Shown here piece by piece: positions 56,614 through 64,000 of a DNA stretch of 64,000 bases (positions within the stretch are counted from its first letter, which is position 1; each line of letters starts with the position of its first letter). The notes beneath the pieces are model-generated. The model worked only from the letters and a program-made list of their open reading frames with translations. It did no database searches and was not told the origin of the DNA. This DNA is from Acidobacteriota bacterium (GTDB lineage Bacteria; Acidobacteriota; Terriglobia; Acidiferrales; UBA7541), in the NCBI GenBank assembly GCA_003167215.1, contig PMTV01000029.1:151598-215597 (forward strand). Reading direction: 5' to 3'. Made by a program: the position numbers and the translations under genes.

Positions 56614-57966
56614 CTAGTTTCCCTGCATGTACGCGATGCTCTCGCGGGCTGCTGCAACGGCGCGATCGATGTCAGCATCGGTGTGTGCGGCGGAGACAAA
56701 AAGCGCTTCGTACTGCGAAGGCGCGATGAAGATGCCGCGGCTGAGCATTTCCTGAAAGAAAACGGCAAAACGGGCGGAGTCGGATTTTTTTGCGTCCGCA
56801 TAATTGCGAACCGGCTGGTCGGCAAAAAAGATAGTAAGCAAAGAACCCGCGACATTCACGTGACCCTGCACGTTTGCATCTTTCAGGGCGATGCGCAACC
56901 CATCCGCGAGGCGCTGCGTTTTGCGATTCACGCCCTCATAAAACCCGGGAGCTTCGAGTTTGGGAAGTGTGGCAAGTCCAGCGCGCATGGCGAGAGGATT
57001 ACCAGAAAGCGTACCGGCCTGGTAGACGGGGCCGAGCGGCGCGACCCGCTCCATGATGTTGCGTCTGCCGCCGTACGCCGCTACCGGAAGTCCGCCTCCG
57101 ATAATTTTCCCCATCACTGTGAGATCGGGGTCGATTTTGTAAACGCTTTGCGCGCCCCCGTAAGCCAGCCGAAAACCCGTAATGACTTCGTCGAAGATGA
57201 GCAGGGCCTTTTCTTTTTTGGTGATGGCGCGCAGACCTTCGAGAAAGCCGGGAGCCGGCGGAACAACTCCCATATTTGCGGCTACCGGCTCGACGATCAC
57301 CGCCGCCATTTCTCCAGGATGCTGCTTGAAGAGATTTTCGATGGCTTCCAAATCGTTGTAGGGAGAATTCAGCGTGAGGCTGGCGAACGCGTTCGGCACC
57401 CCGGGAGAAGCAGAGATTCCAAGCGTGGCGAGGCCGGAGCCGGCTTCCGAGAGGAAGCCGTCGGAGTGCCCGTGGTAGCAGCCTTCGAATTTAATGATGA
57501 GATCGCGTTCGGTGAATGCGCGCGCAAGACGAACGGCAGACATTGCGGCTTCGGTTCCCGAGTTGACGAAGCGTACCATTTCGACCGACGGAATTGCGCC
57601 CGCGATTTTCTCGCCGAGTTCGATTTCGAGCGGCGAAGTCATGCCGAAGCTGGTCCCGCGAGAAGCCTGGTCGGAAATGGCGGAGACGATATCCGGATGC
57701 GCGTGTCCCAGGATCAAAGCGCCCCAGGAACAAACGAAGTCGATGTACTCGTGGCCATCTACGTCAAACAGACGCGCGCCCTTGGCGTGATCAATTACCA
57801 ACGGCGTTCCGCCGACGGCGCGGAACGCGCGGACGGGACTGTTCACTCCGCCCACAAGAGTTTTCTTCCCGCGCTCGAAAAGCTCCTCTGAGCGGGGGCG
57901 GCTCTTCTCCGGCTTCGAATTTTTGGGATCCTTTATTGTTCGGCTAGCCATGCTGGTCGAAACCAT
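56614..57966 (-). CDS. hemL: Glutamate-1-semialdehyde 2,1-aminomutase
   Basis: PLP-dependent conversion of glutamate semialdehyde (product of HemA) to ALA. 450 residues: VGGVNSPVRAF, the AT-II motif IDFVCSWGALILGHAHP, FDEVITGFRLAYGG (cofactor Asp), and the PLP Lys in MGKIIGGGLPVAAYGG. Start uncertain: ATGs at 57966 and 57951 are both plausible; the frame runs up to 58050 but that part is not family-like. Confidence 0.96.
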   Translation of the reverse strand: MVSTSMASRTIKDPKNSKPEKSRPRSEELFERGKKTLVGGVNSPVRAFRAVGGTPLVIDHAKGARLFDVDGHEYIDFVCSWGALILGHAHPDIVSAISDQASRGTSFGMTSPLEIELGEKIAGAIPSVEMVRFVNSGTEAAMSAVRLARAFTERDLIIKFEGCYHGHSDGFLSEAGSGLATLGISASPGVPNAFASLTLNSPYNDLEAIENLFKQHPGEMAAVIVEPVAANMGVVPPAPGFLEGLRAITKKEKALLIFDEVITGFRLAYGGAQSVYKIDPDLTVMGKIIGGGLPVAAYGGRRNIMERVAPLGPVYQAGTLSGNPLAMRAGLATLPKLEAPGFYEGVNRKTQRLADGLRIALKDANVQGHVNVAGSLLTIFFADQPVRNYADAKKSDSARFAVFFQEMLSRGIFIAPSQYEALFVSAAHTDADIDRAVAAARESIAYMQGN

Positions 57967-58295
57967 CTTAAGGATACGGAAGTCCGAGCGCAAGGCAGGA
58001 CCCGCTGCGAATAACAGCAACCGCGTAGCAGCAGCGCTCAAGCCGGACAAGACTTGTTCCGTCCGAGGCGAAAGTCACTCGAAGCTTGGATTTTGCCGCC
58101 AGAAGAATGCAGGCAGCAAGGCCAGGTGCCGGGAAAGAGTTTTCCAGGGTGTGGCCCTTTAGTCCCCTTTCCCTGGGTGTTCCCGACCTAACTACCGGGT
58201 AAGGATGCTGCACACAAGGCGGTTAGCAGGACTCGAGAGATGGTGCCAAGTGTGCTTTCTCTATCCTGCAGCCGAGGCTAGGAGTCGCCCTTTCC
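57967..58295. other. Gene-free region with competing hairpins
   Basis: About 330 bp between divergent hemL and the hypothetical protein. GGGAAAG (58131-58137) can pair with CTTTCCC (58167-58173), while CCAGGG (58144-58149) can pair with the overlapping CCCTGG (58171-58176), giving mutually exclusive stems. No tRNA, small ORF with a good ribosome site, or known riboswitch consensus was recognised. Confidence 0.4.
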
Positions 58296-58898
58296 ATGAT
58301 GTTAGCTGTTGCGGTGGTTTTTCTAGGGTTACAAATGACATCAACGGTTACGCCGACTCTAATCCCGTCTTCGGTGGCGAGCGCTTCCACGACGACAGTA
58401 GAGGAACCGAATTCCACATCTTCAGCGACTGCTCGCATGAAGCTTGATTCAATGTACGCGGCTGACAAGGGGCGCCAACCCGGCGTGACGCCTGTTTCGG
58501 TTGCGCAAAACTCACAATCGTTTTCGACTATTCGGATTCCGGAAGCAAATGAGAAACGATATCCGATTCGAGAAGCAGAATCGGCTCCTGCGCGGCGAGA
58601 GTGGCTAGCATTGGCGGTGGCGGAACATGGCGCGGCGGCTTTCGATGCCTACACCACGCGGCAGGCAATTTCTCGCGGCGCGGTGGAAGAAGACCCGACG
58701 ATGCGGCCGTTCGCGCATTCGCCCGCAATCTATGCGGCGATTCAAGTGGGGCCGGTTCTGTTCGACTTGCTGGCTCGTCATATGCAGCGCAGCCATTACG
58801 ATTTTGAGCGGCGCACCTGGTGGCTACCGCAATCGGTAAGCACGGGAGTTTCGATTTTTTCGGGAGTTCACAATTTGAGCGTGGTGGGGCATCCGTAA
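58296..58898 (+). CDS. Hypothetical exported or membrane protein
   Basis: Not recognised. 200 residues: a hydrophobic N-terminus (MMLAVAVVFLGLQMTSTVT) that may be a signal or anchor, a Ser/Thr/Pro-rich stretch to about residue 90, then a helical region (REWLALAVAEHGAAAFDAYTT, YAAIQVGPVLFDLLARHM, and SVSTGVSIFSGVHNL) containing repeated small/hydrophobic helices that could be membrane-embedded. The pattern AAAFDAYTTR...EDPTMRPF recalls small acidobacterial membrane proteins of unknown role. Ends before a strong terminator. Confidence 0.65.
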   Translation: MMLAVAVVFLGLQMTSTVTPTLIPSSVASASTTTVEEPNSTSSATARMKLDSMYAADKGRQPGVTPVSVAQNSQSFSTIRIPEANEKRYPIREAESAPARREWLALAVAEHGAAAFDAYTTRQAISRGAVEEDPTMRPFAHSPAIYAAIQVGPVLFDLLARHMQRSHYDFERRTWWLPQSVSTGVSIFSGVHNLSVVGHP

Positions 58899-58953
58899 GC
58901 ACGAGTAGTGTCAATTCGCAGAAAATCTTTCTCTGGCGGGGAAGATGAGTACA

Positions 58954-58991
58954 GGACACCCGGTTTCTCTCTCCCGGGTGTCCCTTTTTTT
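58954..58991 (+). terminator. Strong rho-independent terminator
   Basis: GGACACCCGG (58954-58963) pairs with CCGGGTGTCC (58974-58983), a 10-bp perfect stem, followed by a 7-T run (58985-58991). It terminates the rightward hypothetical gene. Confidence 0.9.
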
Positions 58992-59068
58992 GGCTGAGAA
59001 CTGCCTGGATAATCCTGCGTAGAAAAGCGGCGACCCGCGGAGCTACAAAAGCGCCTTGAAATAGCAGA

Positions 59069-60601
59069 TCATTTCGAGAATCCAGCGGCCGCACTCGCAG
59101 CCGAGGGAGTCGAGCCAGCCATCCGCTTTTGCGTCCAATCCGCAGCGCGGCGAGATGCTTCCACCGCGGCATAGACCAGCGATTCGGGTCCGACGGAGTC
59201 TGTATTCGCAAATACAACTCGCTCGAGCGGCTGGTTCGCCCTCGGAATTACTTTGGTGAAGACGCCAGGAGCAGACAAAAACATCGGGTGGCCACGGCGG
59301 TAGATGTGGACCTCGATTGGCTCCGGTGAGAATTCCGGCAGCAGTTTCTGAAAATCGCGCAAGACATTCTGTGCGATTCGTTGGCAACCTGCCACTTGCA
59401 GAAGCTTGTCCCGATGCAACTCTGATACCGGTGTGTAAAACGTAAGAATATTGTTTTTCTGCTTGTAACCCGGTTGATCGTGCATCACCCAATCCGCGAC
59501 CACCACATCGCAAAATGTATTCCCAGGGCACCAGCTATCGTAGGCGCGGTTGTACACAGGTTTGTCGTAGATCATGTTGATCACTAGATAGGGGCAAAAG
59601 CGGAACGATCTCATCGCGTCCGTTTGATCGTCCGAAAGTCCGGACACGATTCGCGAGGTGATGAATTTGGGTGTGGCCATCACCACAAATTTGGCGGCGA
59701 CGGTGTGCAGTGCGTTCCCTTGAACGTACGTAATATGAACTTCTGTTTTCTGCGGTTCCACGGCAACGATTGTCGCGCCGCCGATCATCCTTTCGGAGAA
59801 TTTCGCCTGAAGAGTTTCGGAAAGCTTCAGTGCCAACGTGGCGTTTCCCCCCGGCAGCGTGATGCGCGCGTCGTGTTCGGCAGATCCAGCCATGTCTTTC
59901 AGCTCATCGAGCGCAACCATTGTTGAGGTGTCGTCCGATGCCGCCCCGTAATTAGATGGGCCATAACAATCCCACCATTGCTTTACTTCCGGAGCATATG
60001 CCTTTAAGTATTTTGAGAGCGGAACATTGTCGAATTGTTCCTGATTCTTGTCTGCCGCAAGCGCAAGCATGTCCTTTCGGAATTTTTTGAAGCTTTCGCG
60101 CACCGAAGCGGGGTAGGGAAGCTCGTCAAGACCTGCGCCCCAAGTGTCCGCCACCCATTTGCCGTTGACGATTGTCGGATCGGGGCATTTGATCGCGAGA
60201 GGAGCCAAGCCGAGTTCGCGCGCGAGGTGGTCGCTTGCGGTGCCAGCGTAATCAAAAGCGGACCCGGTGCAATAGGCCTGACCTTCATAATCCTGAAGGG
60301 TGGCGTTGCCGCCCCAGTGTGCCTCTTTTTCGAGCAACAAAAAATCGTGCGTCTGCAGAAAGTACGCTGCGCTCAATCCGCTTATGCCCCCTCCCACGAT
60401 TACAACCTCGTGGCGCTTCGAAACGGGAGGCTTGGCAAACGTGTGGCCGTCGCGAACCTGATGGCAAATCTCGTAATGATCGCCGTCCAGTTGAGGTACA
60501 GGGGAATCTTGCGCGGAAAAGAGCGACAAATCCGCAGGGCATCCGGCGGCCATCGAACCAACCACGATGAATTTCAGGAAATCTCTTCGAGTATCGCTCA
60601 T
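59069..60601 (-). CDS. Tat-exported FAD-dependent amine oxidase-like protein
   Basis: 510 residues. Twin-arginine signal MSDTRRDFLKFIVVGSMAAGC (RRDFLK), with a possible lipobox ending at Cys21, so a folded flavoprotein anchored outside the cytoplasm is likely. The FAD Rossmann motif is VVIVGGGISGLSAAYFL with the acidic LLLEKE end, and the C-terminal FAD contact is VVFANTDSVGPESLVYAAVEAS. Overall layout matches amine/polyamine oxidases or phytoene-desaturase-like flavoproteins. The ATG overlaps the potC stop (ATGA) and is preceded by AAGGAG. The ABC operon context points to polyamine or amine oxidation, which is inference. Confidence 0.8.
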   Translation of the reverse strand: MSDTRRDFLKFIVVGSMAAGCPADLSLFSAQDSPVPQLDGDHYEICHQVRDGHTFAKPPVSKRHEVVIVGGGISGLSAAYFLQTHDFLLLEKEAHWGGNATLQDYEGQAYCTGSAFDYAGTASDHLARELGLAPLAIKCPDPTIVNGKWVADTWGAGLDELPYPASVRESFKKFRKDMLALAADKNQEQFDNVPLSKYLKAYAPEVKQWWDCYGPSNYGAASDDTSTMVALDELKDMAGSAEHDARITLPGGNATLALKLSETLQAKFSERMIGGATIVAVEPQKTEVHITYVQGNALHTVAAKFVVMATPKFITSRIVSGLSDDQTDAMRSFRFCPYLVINMIYDKPVYNRAYDSWCPGNTFCDVVVADWVMHDQPGYKQKNNILTFYTPVSELHRDKLLQVAGCQRIAQNVLRDFQKLLPEFSPEPIEVHIYRRGHPMFLSAPGVFTKVIPRANQPLERVVFANTDSVGPESLVYAAVEASRRAADWTQKRMAGSTPSAASAAAGFSK

Positions 60602-61449
60602 GAATGTTCTCCTTCTAGGGAGGAAGGCAGCATGGCTGCTTCCGCGGGAGATTCGCCAGCGTGTTGGGTGCGCGTGCGAAGCCGGTACCAGATGAGAATC
60701 GTGCTGATGGAAAATAGCAGGATTAAAGTGGAAATTGCGTTTATCTCGGGCGTGATGCCCCGTCTGAGACGCGACCATATTTCTAGCGGCAACGTATTGT
60801 CACGGCCTATCAGGAAAAAAGTGACCGCGATTTCGTCCAGCGACAACGTAAAAATCAAGAGGGCGGCGGCAATCAGCGAAACTTTTAGGTTCGGAAACGT
60901 AATGCGCCAGAAAGTCTTCCAGTGATTTGCGCCTAGATCGAGAGACGCCTCCTCCTGCGCGCGGTCCATCTTCTGCAGACCGGCAAATATTTCGGTGGTG
61001 GCTACAGAAATTAGTGCGGTGCCATGGCCCAGTGTGACAGTGACGAGGCTAAGTTTCATTCCCACGCCGACGAAGAGCATCAACAGCGAAAGGCCCGTGA
61101 TGATTCCGGGAAGAATCAAGGGAAGAAGGACGAGGCGCCGGAATAGCGCCTTTCCGGGGAATTGCGCGCGGTCTAACGCCAGCGCCGCGGGCAGTCCAAG
61201 GCCCAGCGAAATCGCGACGGCAACAGCCGCCACGATGAAGCTGTTTAGTACAGCATCCCAAAGGGAGGCGTCGGCGAAAAGCTGGCGATACCAATCGAAA
61301 GTCCAACCGCTGGGAGGGAATCCTCCCACGCCGGAGCCATTGAAGGAATACACGACCAAGACGACGATCGGAAAATACAGAAACGCGTAGACGAGCAGAG
61401 CATAGGTGGTGAGAAGCGGAGCGCGTGAGGATTGGAGTGCGCCGCTCAC
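60598..61449 (-). CDS. potC: ABC transporter permease, spermidine/putrescine type (PotC-like)
   Basis: 283 residues, six membrane helices, binding-protein-dependent permease with the EAA-type loop ASLDLGANHWKTFWRITFPNL that contacts the ATPase. Fold and gene order match PotC. GTG start overlaps the potB stop (TAGTG). It is followed by the coupled flavoprotein gene. Confidence 0.9.
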   Translation of the reverse strand: MSGALQSSRAPLLTTYALLVYAFLYFPIVVLVVYSFNGSGVGGFPPSGWTFDWYRQLFADASLWDAVLNSFIVAAVAVAISLGLGLPAALALDRAQFPGKALFRRLVLLPLILPGIITGLSLLMLFVGVGMKLSLVTVTLGHGTALISVATTEIFAGLQKMDRAQEEASLDLGANHWKTFWRITFPNLKVSLIAAALLIFTLSLDEIAVTFFLIGRDNTLPLEIWSRLRRGITPEINAISTLILLFSISTILIWYRLRTRTQHAGESPAEAAMLPSSLEGEHS

Positions 61450-62294
61450 TAAATTGTGAACCTCTTTTCCAGGCGTTCAGTGGCGAACAGGAGGCTTACA
61501 ACCAGCAGTAACATGCACAGCGAAATCGCCGCGCCGAGAGGCCAGTTGTAAGCAGCGCCGAACAAGCTCACCACGATATTGGAAATCATGATGCCGCTGG
61601 GACCGCCCACGAGGAGAGGCGCGAGAAAATCTCCCAAAGTGAGGACGAAGGCGAACGTAGCTCCAGCGAGAATACCTGGAAGGGACAACGGCAAAATTAC
61701 ACGCACGAAGGTGGAGAATGGCGAGGCACCAAGATCGTGTGAGGCTTCGACCAGATTGCGCGGCACATGTTCGAGCGAGGCGTAAATGGGCAAGAACGTG
61801 AATGGCGTATAGATGTGCGTGAGCGTGAGAATGACGGCGAATGGACTGTACAGAAAAAACTCAACCGGCCGGTGTGTGATGTGCAGATATTGCAGAAATC
61901 CGTTCAGCACGCCGTCGCTTCCGAGAATGGTTTTCCACGCGTAACCGCGGACCAGATAACTGGCCCACAGCGGAATGATTACGAGCTGGTAGAGCAAATC
62001 CTTGCGCTTCGCTGCGTGGAACGAAAGGTAGTAGGCGAGCGGATAGCCGAGCAAGAGCGCCAGCAGAGTGACCGCTCCGGCGATTCTGATCGAACGGAGC
62101 AGCACGGTGAGATACAGTGAATTCCGAAACAACTGGGCGTAATTGTGCAGATTCCAGTTGTGCACGATAACTTGCAGAGGCGCAACAGTCCAGAAGCTAT
62201 AGCAGAAAAGAATGGCGTAAGGGATCAGCAAGAAAACCGTGACCCATAGAAGCGGGGGAATTGTGACGGCTGATTTGTACGCGCGCGAATACAT
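61449..62294 (-). CDS. potB: ABC transporter permease, spermidine/putrescine type (PotB-like)
   Basis: 281 residues, six helices, with the EAA loop LVEASHDLGASPFSTFVRVILPL. Partner of PotC in the membrane channel. It starts 3 bp after the potA stop. The N-terminus VTIPPLLWVTVFLLIPYAILF is typical. Confidence 0.9.
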   Translation of the reverse strand: MYSRAYKSAVTIPPLLWVTVFLLIPYAILFCYSFWTVAPLQVIVHNWNLHNYAQLFRNSLYLTVLLRSIRIAGAVTLLALLLGYPLAYYLSFHAAKRKDLLYQLVIIPLWASYLVRGYAWKTILGSDGVLNGFLQYLHITHRPVEFFLYSPFAVILTLTHIYTPFTFLPIYASLEHVPRNLVEASHDLGASPFSTFVRVILPLSLPGILAGATFAFVLTLGDFLAPLLVGGPSGIMISNIVVSLFGAAYNWPLGAAISLCMLLLVVSLLFATERLEKRFTI

Positions 62295-62297
62295 AAG

Positions 62298-63395
62298 TTA
62301 GCTACCGCCGCCTTCGCGCACTCGCACGGCGTCGCTTGCGGCAAACTCAAACTCCTGCTGGCCCACGAGCGGACCGGGGCTAGGAATGCGCGCGCGTAGG
62401 ATGTGTGAATTGCCGCAGTCGATTTCGACCAAGTCCATGGCGCCACCAAAAGTCTGATTCTGAACGCGGCCATGGAAATGGGCTGTTCCGCCGGCTGGTC
62501 TCGCCCCTTGAGGCGCCGAAGACAGGCGGATTGCCTCGGGCCGCAGAGAAAATGTTGCAGCTCCGGAGGGACCGGCTGATGGCCACGCCATTGGGCCGGC
62601 GTTCGCTATTCCATCGCGAACCTCCGCGCGCAAGAGATTTGTTTGGCCGATGAACTGTGCGGCGTAAGCCGTGGCCGGCTGGCCGTAAATCTCCCGCGGC
62701 TCTGCGACCTGCTCAAGCCGGCCCGCGCGGAGAAGCGCGACGCGGTCGGAAAGAGCCATAGCTTCTTCTTGGTCGTGAGTGACGAAAATAAAGGTGATAC
62801 CGACTTCGCGCTGCAGCGATTTGAGTTCGACCTGCATCTGTCGGCGCAGGTTTGCATCGAGAGCTGAGAGAGGCTCATCGAGCAGCAGAACGCGAGGCCG
62901 GTTGACCAGCGCGCGCGCCAGGGCGACCCGCTGCTGCTGGCCGCCGCTCAAACGCGAAGGCGCGGATTGCGAGAATTCGCTCATCTTTACCATGGCGAGA
63001 GCCTGCGTAACCCGAGGCGGGATTTCAGCCCGCGCAACGGATTTGGCTCGGAGCCCGTAGGCGACATTTTCAAATACTGAAAGGTGCGGAAAAATTGCGT
63101 AGCTCTGAAAAACAGTGTTGACCTCGCGGCGATGAGCGGGGATCTGGTCGAGACGTTCGCCCGCCATCCGGATCTCGCCGCTGTCTAAGTGTTCAAATCC
63201 CGCGATCAAGCGAAGCAAGGTGGTTTTGCCCGAGCCGCTCTCGCCGAGGATCGTCAGAAACTCGCCGGAGGCCACGTCGAGAGAAATTCCGCACAGAACC
63301 GGGCGTCCGGCAAATTGTTTTTCAACTTTTTGAATGGAAAGCAAAACTTCCACAGGTCCGCGTTCGACGGGAACGGGTGAACCTGATGCGTTCAA
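62298..63395 (-). CDS. potA: ABC transporter ATPase, spermidine/putrescine type (PotA-like)
   Basis: 365 residues. Walker A LGESGSGKTTLLRLI, signature RLSGGQQQRVALARAL, Walker B VLLLDEPLSALD and the H-loop THDQEEAMALS. A C-terminal TOBE/OB regulatory domain (residues about 245-365) follows, as in PotA and Fbp/CysA-type importers. Substrate class rests on the potB/C/D context; iron(III) or sulfate transporters share the ATPase layout. Confidence 0.9.
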   Translation of the reverse strand: MNASGSPVPVERGPVEVLLSIQKVEKQFAGRPVLCGISLDVASGEFLTILGESGSGKTTLLRLIAGFEHLDSGEIRMAGERLDQIPAHRREVNTVFQSYAIFPHLSVFENVAYGLRAKSVARAEIPPRVTQALAMVKMSEFSQSAPSRLSGGQQQRVALARALVNRPRVLLLDEPLSALDANLRRQMQVELKSLQREVGITFIFVTHDQEEAMALSDRVALLRAGRLEQVAEPREIYGQPATAYAAQFIGQTNLLRAEVRDGIANAGPMAWPSAGPSGAATFSLRPEAIRLSSAPQGARPAGGTAHFHGRVQNQTFGGAMDLVEIDCGNSHILRARIPSPGPLVGQQEFEFAASDAVRVREGGGS

Positions 63396-63489
63396 GAACG
63401 GTCTCCAGGAAGAAAGCGATCGTTGAATGACGCGCGCACAGTAAAACGAAGGCGGTGCCCGGGGCGTGAATCGTTAGGGAAATCGGAAA

Positions 63490-64000
63490 TCACTGGGCTG
63501 CCTTTATTTCATTCCAGATTTCGTTGTATTTATCGCGGCGTGGATATTGTTGCCAGAAATAAATGTGCGTCATGTATTCGTCCACGTTATTGAGGTGCAG
63601 GGATTGTTTCTGGTCTTCGCTCATAAACTGCGCCGACACGGGATTGGCGGGATCGTATCCGGTGACGTCGGCGACTAACTTTTGCGTCTTCGCCTCAATC
63701 ATGTATTCGAGGAACTGGGTGGCTAGTTCTTTGTTTTCGCTTGCAGAAGTGATCATCAGATGATCGATCCATCCGGTGGTATTTTCCCGGGGAATCGTTT
63801 CGCCGATCGGAAAATTCACTTTGCGAAGATTGTTGGTCATCAGCGGCCAGCCCATGCCCGCGACGATTTCGTGATTCTCGAAGAGGTTCGTGAGTTCGCC
63901 TCCAGTGGCCCACACTTTTCGGATATTGGGTTTCAGTTCGATCAGTTTTTTCTTAACGTTTTCGAGTTCCTGATCCGTCAGGTCGTAGAGGTGCCCTGGG
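63490..64000 (-). CDS. potD: Periplasmic polyamine-binding protein (PotD-like), 5' part outside the window
   Basis: Only the C-terminal 169 codons are present; the gene enters from the right edge. It reads LYDLTDQELENVKKKLIELK at the edge, then VWATGGELTNLFENHEIVAG, TGWIDHLMITSASENKELA and FLEYMIEAKTQKLVADVTGY, matching the closed-lobe region of PotD/PotF-type binding proteins (WxD polyamine-contact motif in GWIDHL). Ends 94 bp before potA; first gene of the importer operon. Confidence 0.88.
   Translation of the reverse strand, partial: PGHLYDLTDQELENVKKKLIELKPNIRKVWATGGELTNLFENHEIVAGMGWPLMTNNLRKVNFPIGETIPRENTTGWIDHLMITSASENKELATQFLEYMIEAKTQKLVADVTGYDPANPVSAQFMSEDQKQSLHLNNVDEYMTHIYFWQQYPRRDKYNEIWNEIKAAQ

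Noticed and set aside
56683..57891. 402-residue rightward open frame
   Set aside because: Antisense to hemL over its whole length; composition rich in Arg/Ala/Gly without domain motifs.

Overview
This window looks like a chromosomal segment of a Gram-negative, GC-rich bacterium, most probably an Acidobacteriota. It has Kdo/LPS genes (outer membrane), a pilMNOPQ type IV pilus operon, paired secreted VWA proteins of a type common in Acidobacteria, and a tightly packed heme cluster. The phylum assignment is inference from gene content and style; no 16S or marker phylogeny could be run.

Layout. 1-10.3 kb: uvrA (cut by the left edge), a GNAT acetyltransferase, a secreted hypothetical protein, deoB, two tandem secreted VWA proteins, then kdsB and pyrG. 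10.3-14.2 kb: an accessory insert made of a lone methyltransferase and a complete IS1595-type mobile element (11590-14005). The element has 20-bp perfect inverted repeats, an 8-bp target duplication, and a cargo gene resembling proteasome-type Ntn hydrolases. 14.2-16.7 kb: kdsA-kdsD-kdsC, then tRNA-Gly(CCC). 16.9-24 kb: a ubiD-family decarboxylase and the pilMNOPQ operon behind a long structured leader. 24-31 kb: Xaa-Pro peptidase, accB-accC, thiE and two APC amino-acid permeases. 31-37.3 kb: a PP2C-type phosphatase, an SDR, nnr (NAD(P)HX repair), tsaE, fabI and a small zinc-motif membrane protein. 37.3-40 kb: a large coiled-coil protein with a divergent class III cyclase domain, followed by selC (tRNA-Sec) with its own near-consensus promoter. 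40-47.6 kb: thioredoxin-like proteins, a GT-C glycosyltransferase, a VWA + AAA+ (ChlI/MoxR-like) pair, a Lon-substrate-binding-domain protein, a TPR protein and a hotdog thioesterase. 47.7-58 kb: a nearly complete heme pathway, with hemE-hemN-hemY leftward, ccsA-hemA-hemC-hemD-hemB rightward, and hemL converging. 58.3-64 kb: a hypothetical protein with a textbook terminator, then a polyamine-type ABC importer (potD partial, potA, potB, potC) translationally coupled to a Tat-exported flavoprotein amine oxidase.

How the genes work together. kdsA, kdsB, kdsC and kdsD with pyrG (CTP supply) give CMP-Kdo for lipid A core assembly. The pil genes form the inner-membrane/periplasmic alignment complex and outer-membrane secretin of a type IV pilus. 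accB/accC and fabI serve fatty-acid synthesis. The hem genes run from glutamyl-tRNA to protoporphyrin IX; only ferrochelatase is missing from the window. The most unusual items are the IS1595-type element with its Ntn-hydrolase cargo and overlapping antisense small ORFs, selC, the divergent cyclase protein, and the flavin amine oxidase coupled to the polyamine importer.
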